Below, in pieces: positions 1 to 6,588 of a stretch of 8,811 bases of DNA; the first letter of the stretch is position 1, and each line of letters opens with the position of its first letter. The DNA is from Alphaproteobacteria bacterium. Its GTDB lineage: Bacteria; Pseudomonadota; Alphaproteobacteria; Micavibrionales; CSBR16-224. The DNA lies in the NCBI GenBank assembly GCA_007116755.1, contig SKHU01000082.1:1-8811 (forward strand), in the 5' to 3' direction. The position numbers and the translations under genes are program-made. The notes below the pieces were generated by a model. That model saw nothing but the letters and a program-made list of their open reading frames with translations. It was not told the DNA's origin and did no database searches.

Positions 1-2
1 AA

Positions 3-158
3 GAGGTCGAAAAACTCGGCGGCTTCAAAAAAAGCTATGATCTATGGGCGGATGTTGAAACGGAGCGCAGCCCGCGCCTTCACGCGCATTTTTCTGGCAC
101 CGCCGCCCCCGCCGCCTCCCGCAGACCCCCAAACCGTCCCCGCCGCCCGGGGATGTGA
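3..158 (+). CDS. 3' end of an unidentified protein gene (partial)
   Basis: Reading frame 3 is open from the window edge to a TGA at 156-158 and encodes about 51 residues beginning EVEKLGGFKKSYDLWADVET. I prefer this frame because its first 35 residues have the mixed charged, aromatic and hydrophobic content of a folded protein and its third codon positions are GC-rich like the other genes here. The last 25 residues are rich in Ala, Pro and Arg (AAPAASRRPPNRPRRPGM) and look like a disordered tail. Frame 1 is also open (to 171-173), but it gives a basic, low-complexity peptide with seven consecutive prolines. I recognise no family, and the start lies outside the window. The gene converges on the minus-strand cluster that ends at 305. 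Confidence 0.45.
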   Translation, partial: EVEKLGGFKKSYDLWADVETERSPRLHAHFSGTAAPAASRRPPNRPRRPGM

Positions 159-190
159 CCTAAGAACCTTTTAACTGTTTACTGCTCTGC

Positions 191-289
191 CGTCATCGCG
201 AGCCGCTATAAGCGGCGTGGCGATCCAGAGAAACAGCAGAAACCTATTTTCATGGATTGCCGCGCTCCCTCCGGTCACTCGCAATGACG
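191..289. repeat. Imperfect inverted-repeat element of the CGTCATYGCGAG / GGCRATCCA type
   Basis: Two 37-base arms (191-227 and 253-289) face each other around a 25-base loop. The outer 12 bases (191-202 with 278-289) pair with one mismatch. The inner 12 bases (216-227 with 253-264) pair fully if two G-U pairs are allowed. The 13-base middle of the left arm folds on itself (CCGCT-ATA-AGCGG, 203-215). The arm consensus CGTCATYGCGAG...GYGGCRATCCA resembles a dispersed intergenic repeat that I recall from alphaproteobacteria and some other bacteria; copy number cannot be checked here. It lies between the 3' ends of two convergent genes, so it could stabilise or end transcripts from both sides. 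No run of T follows it, so it is not a textbook intrinsic terminator. The rest of the 159-304 gap shows nothing else I can support. Confidence 0.75.
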
Positions 290-304
290 CATTCCAAAAG
301 TTTG

Positions 305-979
305 TCAGCAATCTGTTCTATCAGAGTCTTGATTGTTCTGTTTTGAATCCCATAAATATTCCATGGAATTTCCGATGATAAAAACTCTGTCAAAAGTGCT
401 GTTGCAGTGTTTTGTTTTTTCCCAGAAAAGGATGCAAGAGGTATCATATTCTTTTTTGGGATTAATGATATCGCTAAATGTAATGATAAGCCAATAACCT
501 TGATATTTATCCTTCATCTTCTTTTGGAAAGCATCTGTTAGTTCCTGTTCAACCCGTTTGAATATTTCACTACGGTCTATGAATTCTGACTGTTGCTCTT
601 GAATTTCCCGCTTATGTTTGCTGCCGGACGCTTCCACTTTTTGGAGTGCGGGTGCACGACCGAATTTTTGCCGATGTTCACGCTCTAAAGCTTCATGATG
701 TCCCGCATCGGAGCGTGTGCATTCAACGCGAATTTTCTTGCCGTTTAAATATATTTCTCCGTCATATGAACAGTCTGAACGGTGGCCTGAAAAACAGAAT
801 TTTTCAGCAGCAACATGCCGAGCAACTTTGATAATCGGACGGAGCTCATAAAAAAAACTACTGTGATGAGGGGCATCCAGTAAAACTTTGTCGTTCAGAA
901 TACCATCGACTGTCTGTTTTGCAGAAGAAACAGATTGGGTTTTACCTGATAAAATGTCTTTCAGTTTTTCTTCGAGCAT
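305..979 (-). CDS. Hypothetical protein, AT-rich, weakly nuclease-like core
   Basis: This ORF encodes 224 residues, from the ATG at 979-977 to the TGA at 307-305. I do not recognise the family. It has no signal peptide or membrane segment and is probably cytoplasmic. A central stretch (about residues 68-90) reads DCSYDGEIYLNGKKIRVECT. The spacing of D73 and E86-x-T88, with two flanking beta-like strands, loosely recalls a PD-(D/E)xK nuclease core, but the final lysine is missing, so this is only a suggestion. Residues 97-160 are highly charged and probably helical. Two further strand-like stretches follow (YWLIITF 162-168, FDRVFIIG 196-203). The start is 18 bases after the upstream hydrolase gene stops, with only a weak GAAG close to the ATG. 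Base composition is clearly lower in G+C than its neighbours (bases 481-540 have 18 G+C of 60), suggesting separate acquisition. Confidence 0.65.
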   Translation of the reverse strand: MLEEKLKDILSGKTQSVSSAKQTVDGILNDKVLLDAPHHSSFFYELRPIIKVARHVAAEKFCFSGHRSDCSYDGEIYLNGKKIRVECTRSDAGHHEALEREHRQKFGRAPALQKVEASGSKHKREIQEQQSEFIDRSEIFKRVEQELTDAFQKKMKDKYQGYWLIITFSDIINPKKEYDTSCILFWEKTKHCNSTFDRVFIIGNSMEYLWDSKQNNQDSDRTDC

Positions 980-997
980 TCTTCAATATATATTCTT

Positions 998-1906
998 TTA
1001 AAACAATTCGAGGATCAGGCAGCGGGCGGAGCCGCCGCCGAATTCCTCGATCGTGTCCAGCGGCGTATGGATGATTTCGACATAGCGGCGCAGGAGTTTC
1101 TGTTTCTGTGCCTTTGTTAGCGCCTGATAGGCGCGTGTGGACATGACAAGATGCGCAATGCCGCCATCGCCGCGCAACTCCAGCGCATTGCCGCACATAT
1201 TGTGCATCTGTTCAAGTGACAAATCGACAAGATCATGGGTGTCCGACAGACGTACGCGTACGGCTTCGCGTTCCTTTTCATCGGGGATAGCCTCAAAACA
1301 CACTGCCGCAATATCATAGCCGATAAACATCAGCAGATCGGTATGGTAGACGGGCATATTGTCGGGTGGCAGTGCGGTGCGGAAGGTGACGAGTTCATAG
1401 TCCAGCTCTTTCGCCCATTGTTCGGCGGCGGCGACATGGCTGCGCTGCGAGATGCCCATATAGGCGACGCGGTGCGCGCGGTCGAGCGCGAAACTGCCCG
1501 TCCCCTCTAAAAACGTGCCTTTTTCCGCCAGTGGCGCATAGTCATAGATTTTCGTGTAGTGGTTTTCAAGAAAGGCGCAGATTTCTTTCGTGCGTTCGGC
1601 GCGGCGGTTTTTTGCCATCATCGGGTAATAGACCAGCGTTTTTTCCGGATGGGTGGACACCCAGTTGCCGGGAAAAATATGGTCGGGGCATTTTTTGCTG
1701 CCCGGCATAAGTGTTACCTTGATGCCGTAATGACGCAGTGCTTCGGCAAAACCGTGAATTTCCTCCCGTACGCGTACAAGCAGTTCCGCCGGTGCGACGG
1801 CTGCCTCCATATTCTGATACGGGTTGGTGGCCGCGGTTTCGGGATTGGTGAAAAACACCTTCGGCTCAATCAGCAGGATATGGTCGGTGGATTGTCTGTC
1901 GTTCAT
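998..1906 (-). CDS. ctlX: Guanidine-modifying hydrolase, CtlX / DDAH-like (amidinotransferase fold)
   Basis: This is a 302-residue soluble enzyme of the family that includes dimethylarginine dimethylaminohydrolase, arginine deiminase and the citrulline hydrolase CtlX. These enzymes attack the guanidinium or ureido carbon of arginine-like substrates through a cysteine thiolate. Visible motifs, in order, are: PDHIFPGNWVS (74-84), the usual substrate-side Asp and Asn-Trp segment; YYPM followed by RRAER (93-105); FLEGTGS (132-138), with an active-site-type acidic residue; PVYHTD (185-190), with the likely catalytic His188; MCGNALEL (237-244); and a C-terminal GGGSARC (290-296), with the likely nucleophile Cys296. 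All key residues appear intact and the length is normal. The ATG overlaps the upstream ABC gene's TGA (ATGA), with GGAG at 1920-1917 as ribosome site. Family membership is firm, but choosing CtlX (citrulline to ornithine) over a DDAH or deiminase role is inference. Confidence 0.88.
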   Translation of the reverse strand: MNDRQSTDHILLIEPKVFFTNPETAATNPYQNMEAAVAPAELLVRVREEIHGFAEALRHYGIKVTLMPGSKKCPDHIFPGNWVSTHPEKTLVYYPMMAKNRRAERTKEICAFLENHYTKIYDYAPLAEKGTFLEGTGSFALDRAHRVAYMGISQRSHVAAAEQWAKELDYELVTFRTALPPDNMPVYHTDLLMFIGYDIAAVCFEAIPDEKEREAVRVRLSDTHDLVDLSLEQMHNMCGNALELRGDGGIAHLVMSTRAYQALTKAQKQKLLRRYVEIIHTPLDTIEEFGGGSARCLILELF

Positions 1907-3765
1907 CCGGTTTTATCTCCGTCGCCGTCTCCATCCCCATCTTCGGTAATGAAGCCGCCGGATTGTTTTTTCCACATTGCAGCATAAAGCCCGTCTTTTT
2001 TCAACAATGCGCGGTGCCGCCCGTCTTCGGCGATTTTGCCTTTGTCCAGCACGACCAGCCTGTCCATATGCGCGATGGTGGACAGGCGGTGGGCAATGGC
2101 AATCACCGTGCGGCCGTCCATCAGTTTTTTCAGACTGTCCTGTATCATCTGTTCGGATTCGGTGTCCAGTGCCGAGGTGGCTTCGTCCAGCACCAGAATC
2201 GGCGCATTTTTCAAAATCGCGCGGGCGATGGCAATGCGCTGGCGCTGGCCGCCGGAGAGTTTCACGCCGCGCTCGCCGACCAGCGTGTCATAGCCGAATT
2301 CCGCCTCCATGATAAATTCATGGCAATTGGCCTGTACGGCGGCGGCGATGACCTCCTCATCCGCTGCACCCATGCGGCCGAAACGGATATTTTCCATCAG
2401 CGTATCTTCAAACAGCGTTGTGTCCTGCGGAATCACGGCGATATTGTCGCGCAGGGTTCTTGACGAGACCTCGCGTATATCCTGCCCGTCAATGGTGATG
2501 CGGCATTTAGGCGCTTCGTAAAAGCGCAGCAGCAGATTGACCAGCGTCGATTTCCCCGCCCCCGACCGGCCGATCATGCCGATTTTCTGCCGTGCGCCGA
2601 TTTTCAGTTCAAAATCCTCGAAGACTGCGGCGTTTTCACGGTAGGAAAAGCGGATTTTATCGTAATGGATCACGCCGTCCGTTACCTTCAGTGCCGGAAG
2701 ATGGTCATCCTGAATGCCGATATCCTCGAAACTTTCGGCAATCGTATCCGAGGCGCGGAAATCCGTGTGCGTACGGATCAGATCGGCGTATTTCTGCGCC
2801 ACGGCGTAAAAAACGCCGTCCAGACGCAGCATATACTGGAAAATCGCCACCACCGTGCCGACCATCAGCACCTCGCCGCCGCTGATCGTCAGATGATGGG
2901 CGATATAAAAATACAGCACCAGAAAATGGCTGAAAACGATCATCATCGACATCAGAAACCATTTCCATTCCACCAGCACGACGGATTTTTTGAACGGCGC
3001 ATACCATGAACGGATGGCGCCTGAAAGCCGATTTTCCGTCGCGCGCGACAGGTTGAACATGATGACGTTCTGGATATTGCCGATATAATCGAACAGCGCG
3101 GCGGAAAAAATATGCTCGCGCTCGTTGATGCGGTGCGTCAGGCGCATGATGATCTTGTCAAAATAGGTCAGGACAAGAAAAATCAGCAGCGACATGGCAA
3201 ACAGTGCCGCACTGACGTAAATATCGATAAAGGCAAGACCGATAAACACACCGACAAAGCGCACGACCGATTGCAGATAGATAAACTGCGTTTCCGCAAA
3301 TCCCGACAGCGCATTCGCCGCCTTGTTGACGCGGTTGATGGTGCCGCCGCTGTGATGGTCGTGATGCCAGTGCAGCGGCAGCCGCGTGATGCGGTCATAG
3401 AATTTCAGATTAAAATTCTTTTTGATGATATAGGAGGTATCGCGCTCGATCACACGGCCCGGCCCGTGAAAAATCCAGAAGCCCAGCGTTGTCAGCACAT
3501 AAAGCGTCAGCCAGTACACGGTGCCGGACAGAATATCCTCCCCGCCCCGCTGCAGCACATTGATCAACTCGCCGAGAATATAGGGCTGGGTCATAAAAAT
3601 CGCATTGCCGATGATAAACAGCACGTAAAACTGCACGATGCGGTATTTTTGATCGCCTGCATAATGCCAGCACCCCGAAACCAGCCGCCAGTACTGTTTG
3701 ACGATTCCGTATTCGGCGGCATCTTTATATTTGTTTTTTTGTGCTGTTTTTTCTTCTTTTTTCAC
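1903..3765 (-). CDS. ABC exporter, fused membrane and ATPase domains (MsbA/ABCB-like half transporter)
   Basis: This is a 620-residue inner-membrane exporter that should work as a homodimer. The N-terminal 38 residues are hydrophilic and Lys-rich. About six membrane helices follow (roughly 42-60, 80-100, 162-180, 183-200, 266-288, 296-315). The ATPase domain begins near 365 and is complete: Walker A GRSGAGKST (399-407), Q-loop Gln447, signature LSGGQ (503-507), Walker B ILVLDE (523-528), D-loop SALD (531-534) and H-loop His559. Unusual features are a His cluster in the first cytoplasmic loop (HWHHDHH, 132-138) and a C-terminal (Asp-Gly)4-Asp tail (609-617). The start is GTG at 3765-3763, preceded by AGGGGG five bases away; the nearby ATG at 3770 is in another frame and stops after two codons. 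The substrate is unknown. Overlap with the hydrolase gene suggests a shared role, possibly export of a guanidino or peptide product, but that is speculation. Confidence 0.93.
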   Translation of the reverse strand: MKKEEKTAQKNKYKDAAEYGIVKQYWRLVSGCWHYAGDQKYRIVQFYVLFIIGNAIFMTQPYILGELINVLQRGGEDILSGTVYWLTLYVLTTLGFWIFHGPGRVIERDTSYIIKKNFNLKFYDRITRLPLHWHHDHHSGGTINRVNKAANALSGFAETQFIYLQSVVRFVGVFIGLAFIDIYVSAALFAMSLLIFLVLTYFDKIIMRLTHRINEREHIFSAALFDYIGNIQNVIMFNLSRATENRLSGAIRSWYAPFKKSVVLVEWKWFLMSMMIVFSHFLVLYFYIAHHLTISGGEVLMVGTVVAIFQYMLRLDGVFYAVAQKYADLIRTHTDFRASDTIAESFEDIGIQDDHLPALKVTDGVIHYDKIRFSYRENAAVFEDFELKIGARQKIGMIGRSGAGKSTLVNLLLRFYEAPKCRITIDGQDIREVSSRTLRDNIAVIPQDTTLFEDTLMENIRFGRMGAADEEVIAAAVQANCHEFIMEAEFGYDTLVGERGVKLSGGQRQRIAIARAILKNAPILVLDEATSALDTESEQMIQDSLKKLMDGRTVIAIAHRLSTIAHMDRLVVLDKGKIAEDGRHRALLKKDGLYAAMWKKQSGGFITEDGDGDGDGDKTG

Positions 3766-3770
3766 CGCAT

Positions 3771-3776
3771 CCCCCT
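3771..3776 (-). promoter_or_regulatory. Ribosome binding site fixing the GTG start of the ABC exporter
   Basis: Read on the minus strand, this is AGGGGG, five bases before GTG at 3765-3763. It supports the GTG over later candidates. The ATG at 3770-3768 lies in the gap between the two and is followed by CGG TGA, so it can only encode a dipeptide. Confidence 0.7.
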
Positions 3777-3877
3777 ATCGGAAAAAAACAGCGTAACATA
3801 GGGCGGTTTACAAAAGAACATGAATCTGTGCCGGATTTTTTTCTGATTCTTTTTGAGGGTTTTTTAACGATTGAACC

Positions 3878-3893
3878 GTATAAGCTGTATAAG
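3878..3893 (+). repeat. Tandem GTATAAG direct repeat
   Basis: GTATAAG occurs at 3878-3884 and again at 3887-3893, a 9-base period. Each copy contains a TATAAG that could act as a -10 box, so it may reflect two overlapping promoters or a small binding site. It could also be chance in an AT-rich stretch. Confidence 0.3.
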
Positions 3894-3919
3894 GCGCTTT
3901 TCTTTTGAGAGAAAGGCGC
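3894..3919 (+). promoter_or_regulatory. Leader inverted repeat (possible operator or 5' UTR hairpin) upstream of the efflux operon
   Basis: GCGCTTTTC (3894-3902) faces GAAAGGCGC (3911-3919) across the 8-base spacer TTTTGAGA. All nine positions pair if one G-U is allowed, and 3893 with 3920 can add another G-U. The right arm ends 30 bases before the proposed TTG start at 3950. The octamer AAGGCGCT is present directly at 3891-3898 and 3913-3920, 22 bases (about two helical turns) apart. Such a dyad fits a dimeric repressor operator or an mRNA leader hairpin. The downstream sequence is only moderately T-rich (TGTTTGTTTGTG), so an intrinsic terminator is less likely. The structure is seen; the function is inferred. 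Confidence 0.45.
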
Positions 3920-3939
3920 TGTTTGTTTGTGACCCTAGA

Positions 3940-3944
3940 AGAGG
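3940..3944 (+). promoter_or_regulatory. Ribosome binding site supporting the TTG start of the outer-membrane factor
   Basis: AGAGG lies five bases before the TTG at 3950-3952. The frame is open further upstream, with a TTG at 3905 that has no ribosome site and a GTG at 3929 with a poorly placed AAAGG. Only the 3950 start gives a normal, short lipoprotein signal peptide. Confidence 0.6.
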
Positions 3945-3949
3945 TTGTT

Positions 3950-5362
3950 TTGATCAGAATAAATACGCGTATTGCCGTTATCTGCTGCCTCGCCCTGCTG
4001 GTGCAGGGTTGCGCCTCTGCACCTGATGAGCGCAGCCGCGTTGCTCCGTCCGCCGCATATGCGCGGATCATGGCGGCCGAGGCGGAATATGGCGGCAGAT
4101 ATTGGGAAGAATTCGGGGACGAGTCCCTGACGGCGCTGATCGCCGGTGCGCTGAAGGACAATCCGGGGCTGGAACGCACACGGCAGCGCCTGTTGCAGGC
4201 CGAAGCTGTTGCACGCCGCAGCGGCGCGGATCTTCTGCCCGATGTGACGGTGACGGGCGGACGCGATACGCTGCGCGGCGACACTTCGGCCTCATCCTCT
4301 TTTTCTTTGCGCGGCGCAGCATCCTACGAGCTGGATCTCTGGGGGCGCAACCGCGCCGGATACCGTGCCGGTATTTATGACGCGGCAGCGGCAGAGGAGG
4401 ATATTCACGCCGCCGCCATCACACTGACGGCGGAAATCGTGCAGGACTGGCTGCGTCTGGCCGCCTTGCGCGAGGAAGAGGCCTTGCTGAACCGCCAGAT
4501 CGACATCAACCGCGATATTCTGGAATTGCAGCAGATGCGCTTTGACGGCGGTATTGCCACGGCGCTTGACGTTTTGCAGCAGCAGGAGGTACTGGCGCGC
4601 TCACAGGCACAGCTTCCCGATCTGCGCGGCGGACAGGAGCTGTTGCAGCACCGTCTGGCCGTATTGGCGGGGCGCAGCCCGTCGGAACCCCTGCCGCTCG
4701 ATGCAGCGGCGCTGCCCGCGCTTTTGCCGCTGCCCGATGCGGGGCTGCCGAGCGATCTTCTTGAAAACCGCCCCGATGTCGAAGCGGCATGGCTGCGCGT
4801 GTCGTCCGCCGATTGGGCGAAAGCAGCCGCGTCTGCCGACCGTCTGCCGCGTTTTAATCTGTCCGCCACCTATACAACAGCAGGGGCGGCATTCAGCGGG
4901 CTCTTCAATACATGGGTTTTGAATCTGGCGGCGGCACTGGTCGCGCCGGTTTTTGACGGCGGCGAACGTGCGGCGGAAGAGGCGCGTCAGCAGGCAGTGG
5001 CCGACGAGCGTTTCCAGACTTACCGCGAGACGGTTTTGAATGCGCTGAAAGATGTCGAGGATGCTTTGTCGCAAAACCGCCATCAAAACGACAAAATCAC
5101 AGCGGTTGAAGACCAGCTTGACGCATCGCGCCATGCGCTGGAACAGGCGCAGATCAGCTATGCCAACGGGGCGGTTGAATATCTCTCCGTCCTGAATGCC
5201 TTGCTGAATGTGCAGAATCTGGAACGCCAGCTTGTACAGGAACGGCGTGATCTGGCGCTGTCGCGTGTGGCGCTGTACCGTGCGCTCGGCGGGCGCGGCT
5301 GGACGGATATCGCTTTGAGCTCCGGAGAGAGCAAATGGAATAAAGAAGATATAAGGGGATAA
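3950..5362 (+). CDS. RND efflux outer-membrane factor lipoprotein (NodT/OprM family)
   Basis: From the TTG at 3950 this is a 470-residue precursor of a TolC-like outer-membrane channel, which should trimerise and form the exit duct of the pump encoded downstream. The N-terminus has two arginines, a hydrophobic core and a lipobox ending VQG-C, with Cys21 as the likely lipidation site; Gln at -2 is a little unusual. Family hallmarks, numbered from this start, are YELDLWGRNR (126-135), a long helical segment with FDGGIATALDVLQ (198-210), LLENRPDVEAAWLR (270-283), VFDGGERAAEEAR (334-346), SYANGAVEYLSVLNA (403-417) and a terminal YRALGGRG (443-450). This matches both internal repeats of the OEP fold and the usual length. 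The stop is 5 bases before the fusion-protein ATG, whose AAGGGG ribosome site lies inside this gene's end. Start choice is the main uncertainty. Confidence 0.93.
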   Translation: MIRINTRIAVICCLALLVQGCASAPDERSRVAPSAAYARIMAAEAEYGGRYWEEFGDESLTALIAGALKDNPGLERTRQRLLQAEAVARRSGADLLPDVTVTGGRDTLRGDTSASSSFSLRGAASYELDLWGRNRAGYRAGIYDAAAAEEDIHAAAITLTAEIVQDWLRLAALREEEALLNRQIDINRDILELQQMRFDGGIATALDVLQQQEVLARSQAQLPDLRGGQELLQHRLAVLAGRSPSEPLPLDAAALPALLPLPDAGLPSDLLENRPDVEAAWLRVSSADWAKAAASADRLPRFNLSATYTTAGAAFSGLFNTWVLNLAAALVAPVFDGGERAAEEARQQAVADERFQTYRETVLNALKDVEDALSQNRHQNDKITAVEDQLDASRHALEQAQISYANGAVEYLSVLNALLNVQNLERQLVQERRDLALSRVALYRALGGRGWTDIALSSGESKWNKEDIRG

Positions 5363-5367
5363 AACCT

Positions 5368-6588
5368 ATGATGCGTTTTCTGAAAATCATTCTGCCTGTT
5401 GCCGTTCTGGTTGCCGGTCTTTATGCGGGCAAATGGTATCTGGATAATCCGGATACGGTCGAGCGCCGCCCGCCGCCTGCTGCTGCGGCGCTTCCGGTCG
5501 AGGCCGTGCAGGTTGAATCCGGAACGCATCATGTCGTCGTTGAAGTGCTGGGACAGGTGATTCCGGCGCAGAATGCGCGTATTCGTCCGCGCGTCGGCGG
5601 GGAAATTCTCGAAGCCTCGGAAAATTTTGTGCCGGGCGGATATTTTGCAAAAGGCGAGGAGATACTGCGCATCGATCCGGCCGATTACACGCTGGAGGTA
5701 CAGAAACAACGTGCGATCCTCAATCAGGCGGAGGCGGCCTACCGGCTTGAAATGGGACGGCAGAAAGTGGCGGAAAACGAATTGAAGATGCTGGAGCGCA
5801 CGACAGGCAGAAAACCCGATAATACCGATCTGGCGTTGCGCCGTCCGCAGCTGGAGCAGGCACGGGCGGAAATGGAAAAGGCGCGTGCCGATCTGGATGT
5901 GGCGGAGCTGGCGCTGGAGCGCACAGTCGTCACCGCGCCGTTCAACGCGCTGGTGACGGCGCGTCATGCCGTGCCGGGCGACCGCGTTTCGGCGCAGGAT
6001 GCGCTGGCTGATCTGGTCGAGGCGGATGAATACTGGATTGAAGTTTCAGTGCCGCTGCGCGATTTGCAGCGGATTGATTTCCCCGCATCGGCGGTGGTCG
6101 AAATGGATGGCGGGCGCGGCACGCGCGAAGCCGTGGCGCTGCGCATGACCGGATCACTCGACCGTGCCAGCCGCCTTGCGGATGTGCTGGTTTCGGTGCG
6201 CGATCCGATGCTGTTGGGAGAGGACGCGCCGGAAAATGCCGCGCCGGTGATGATCAGCGATTACGTCAAGGTTATGATTACCGCACGGCCGCTGGATAAT
6301 GCGGTACGCCTGTTGCAATCGCATCTCCGTGACGGCGGTATCGTCTGGACGGCCGCCGAAGACGGCACGCTGCGTTTCAACCCTGTGGAGATTGCCTTTT
6401 CCGACCGCCGTTATGCCTATATCACAGCAGGACTTGCGGAGGGGGATATTGTCGTGACATCCGATATCGCCGTGCCGGTCGAGGGGATGAAAATCCGCAC
6501 CGGTCTGGAAGAACATGCGGAAACCGCAACGGAAGAAGAGAGCCGTTTTAAAGCCGGCGCATTGATTGAAGAGGGCGAGACGCAATGA
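5368..6588 (+). CDS. RND efflux periplasmic adaptor (membrane fusion protein, HlyD/AcrA family)
   Basis: This 406-residue adaptor bridges the inner-membrane pump and the outer-membrane channel. Residues 5-24 form one uncleaved-looking hydrophobic anchor with no lipobox cysteine, followed by a Pro/Ala-rich linker (34-44). The lipoyl-like domain is split: first half around 68-106 (PRVGGEI, FVPGGYFAKGEEILRIDPADY), second half around 184-215 (ERTVVTAPFNALV, PGDRVSAQ). Between them (about 107-183) lies a charged, Ala/Glu/Arg-rich coiled-coil hairpin. Beta-barrel and membrane-proximal regions follow (about 216-375, including LAEGDIVVTSDIAVPVEGM). The C-terminal 25 residues are acidic. The gene starts 5 bases after the channel gene with AAGGGG at good spacing; a second ATG follows immediately, so the start could be one codon later. 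The final ATGA overlaps the permease start, indicating coupled translation. Confidence 0.94.
   Translation: MMRFLKIILPVAVLVAGLYAGKWYLDNPDTVERRPPPAAAALPVEAVQVESGTHHVVVEVLGQVIPAQNARIRPRVGGEILEASENFVPGGYFAKGEEILRIDPADYTLEVQKQRAILNQAEAAYRLEMGRQKVAENELKMLERTTGRKPDNTDLALRRPQLEQARAEMEKARADLDVAELALERTVVTAPFNALVTARHAVPGDRVSAQDALADLVEADEYWIEVSVPLRDLQRIDFPASAVVEMDGGRGTREAVALRMTGSLDRASRLADVLVSVRDPMLLGEDAPENAAPVMISDYVKVMITARPLDNAVRLLQSHLRDGGIVWTAAEDGTLRFNPVEIAFSDRRYAYITAGLAEGDIVVTSDIAVPVEGMKIRTGLEEHAETATEEESRFKAGALIEEGETQ

Larger units (their letters stand above)
3766..3949. promoter_or_regulatory. Divergent control region between the ABC cluster and the RND efflux operon
   Basis: These 184 bases separate two divergently transcribed operons and should carry both promoters. 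The centre (about 3790-3890) is AT-rich. On the plus strand two TATAAG hexamers (3879-3884 and 3888-3893) are possible -10 elements, and TTGAGG (3853-3858) or TTGAAC (3871-3876) are possible -35 elements, but no pair has ideal 16-18 base spacing (20 and 11 bases). On the minus strand I see TATGTT-like sequence near 3795-3800 without a clear -35. No regulator gene is adjacent within the window. Region assignment is by position; exact promoters are not resolved. Confidence 0.5.

Noticed and set aside
191..289. The inverted repeat as a CRISPR array or tRNA-like gene
   Set aside because: There are only two units, in opposite orientation with no regular spacers, and no cloverleaf or anticodon arm is seen.
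250..447. A 65-residue minus-strand frame overlapping the end of the AT-rich hypothetical, possibly its frameshifted continuation past a six-A run
   Set aside because: It ends inside the inverted repeat, and its last 13 residues (CVIASDRRERGNP) are just the repeat translated. The 224-residue frame keeps a protein-like strand (FDRVFIIG) through the overlap, so no frameshift is needed.
1915..1941. The Asp-Gly coding repeat as a phase-variable simple repeat
   Set aside because: The six-base units are not identical (GAT/GAC and GGG/GGA/GGC vary), so slippage is unlikely.
3112..3801. A 229-residue open frame on the plus strand opposite the ABC exporter
   Set aside because: It is antisense to conserved membrane and ATPase coding sequence, has an odd His/Gln/Asp-rich composition and no ribosome site; it is a shadow of GC-rich codons.
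3905..3949. Upstream extension of the outer-membrane factor to a TTG at 3905
   Set aside because: It would bury the lipoprotein signal behind 15 extra residues and overlap the leader dyad, with no ribosome site. The TTG at 3950 has AGAGG at good spacing.
5158..5967. A 269-residue minus-strand frame across the junction of the channel and adaptor genes
   Set aside because: It spans two well-supported genes on the other strand, is rich in Arg, His and Gln, and matches no family.
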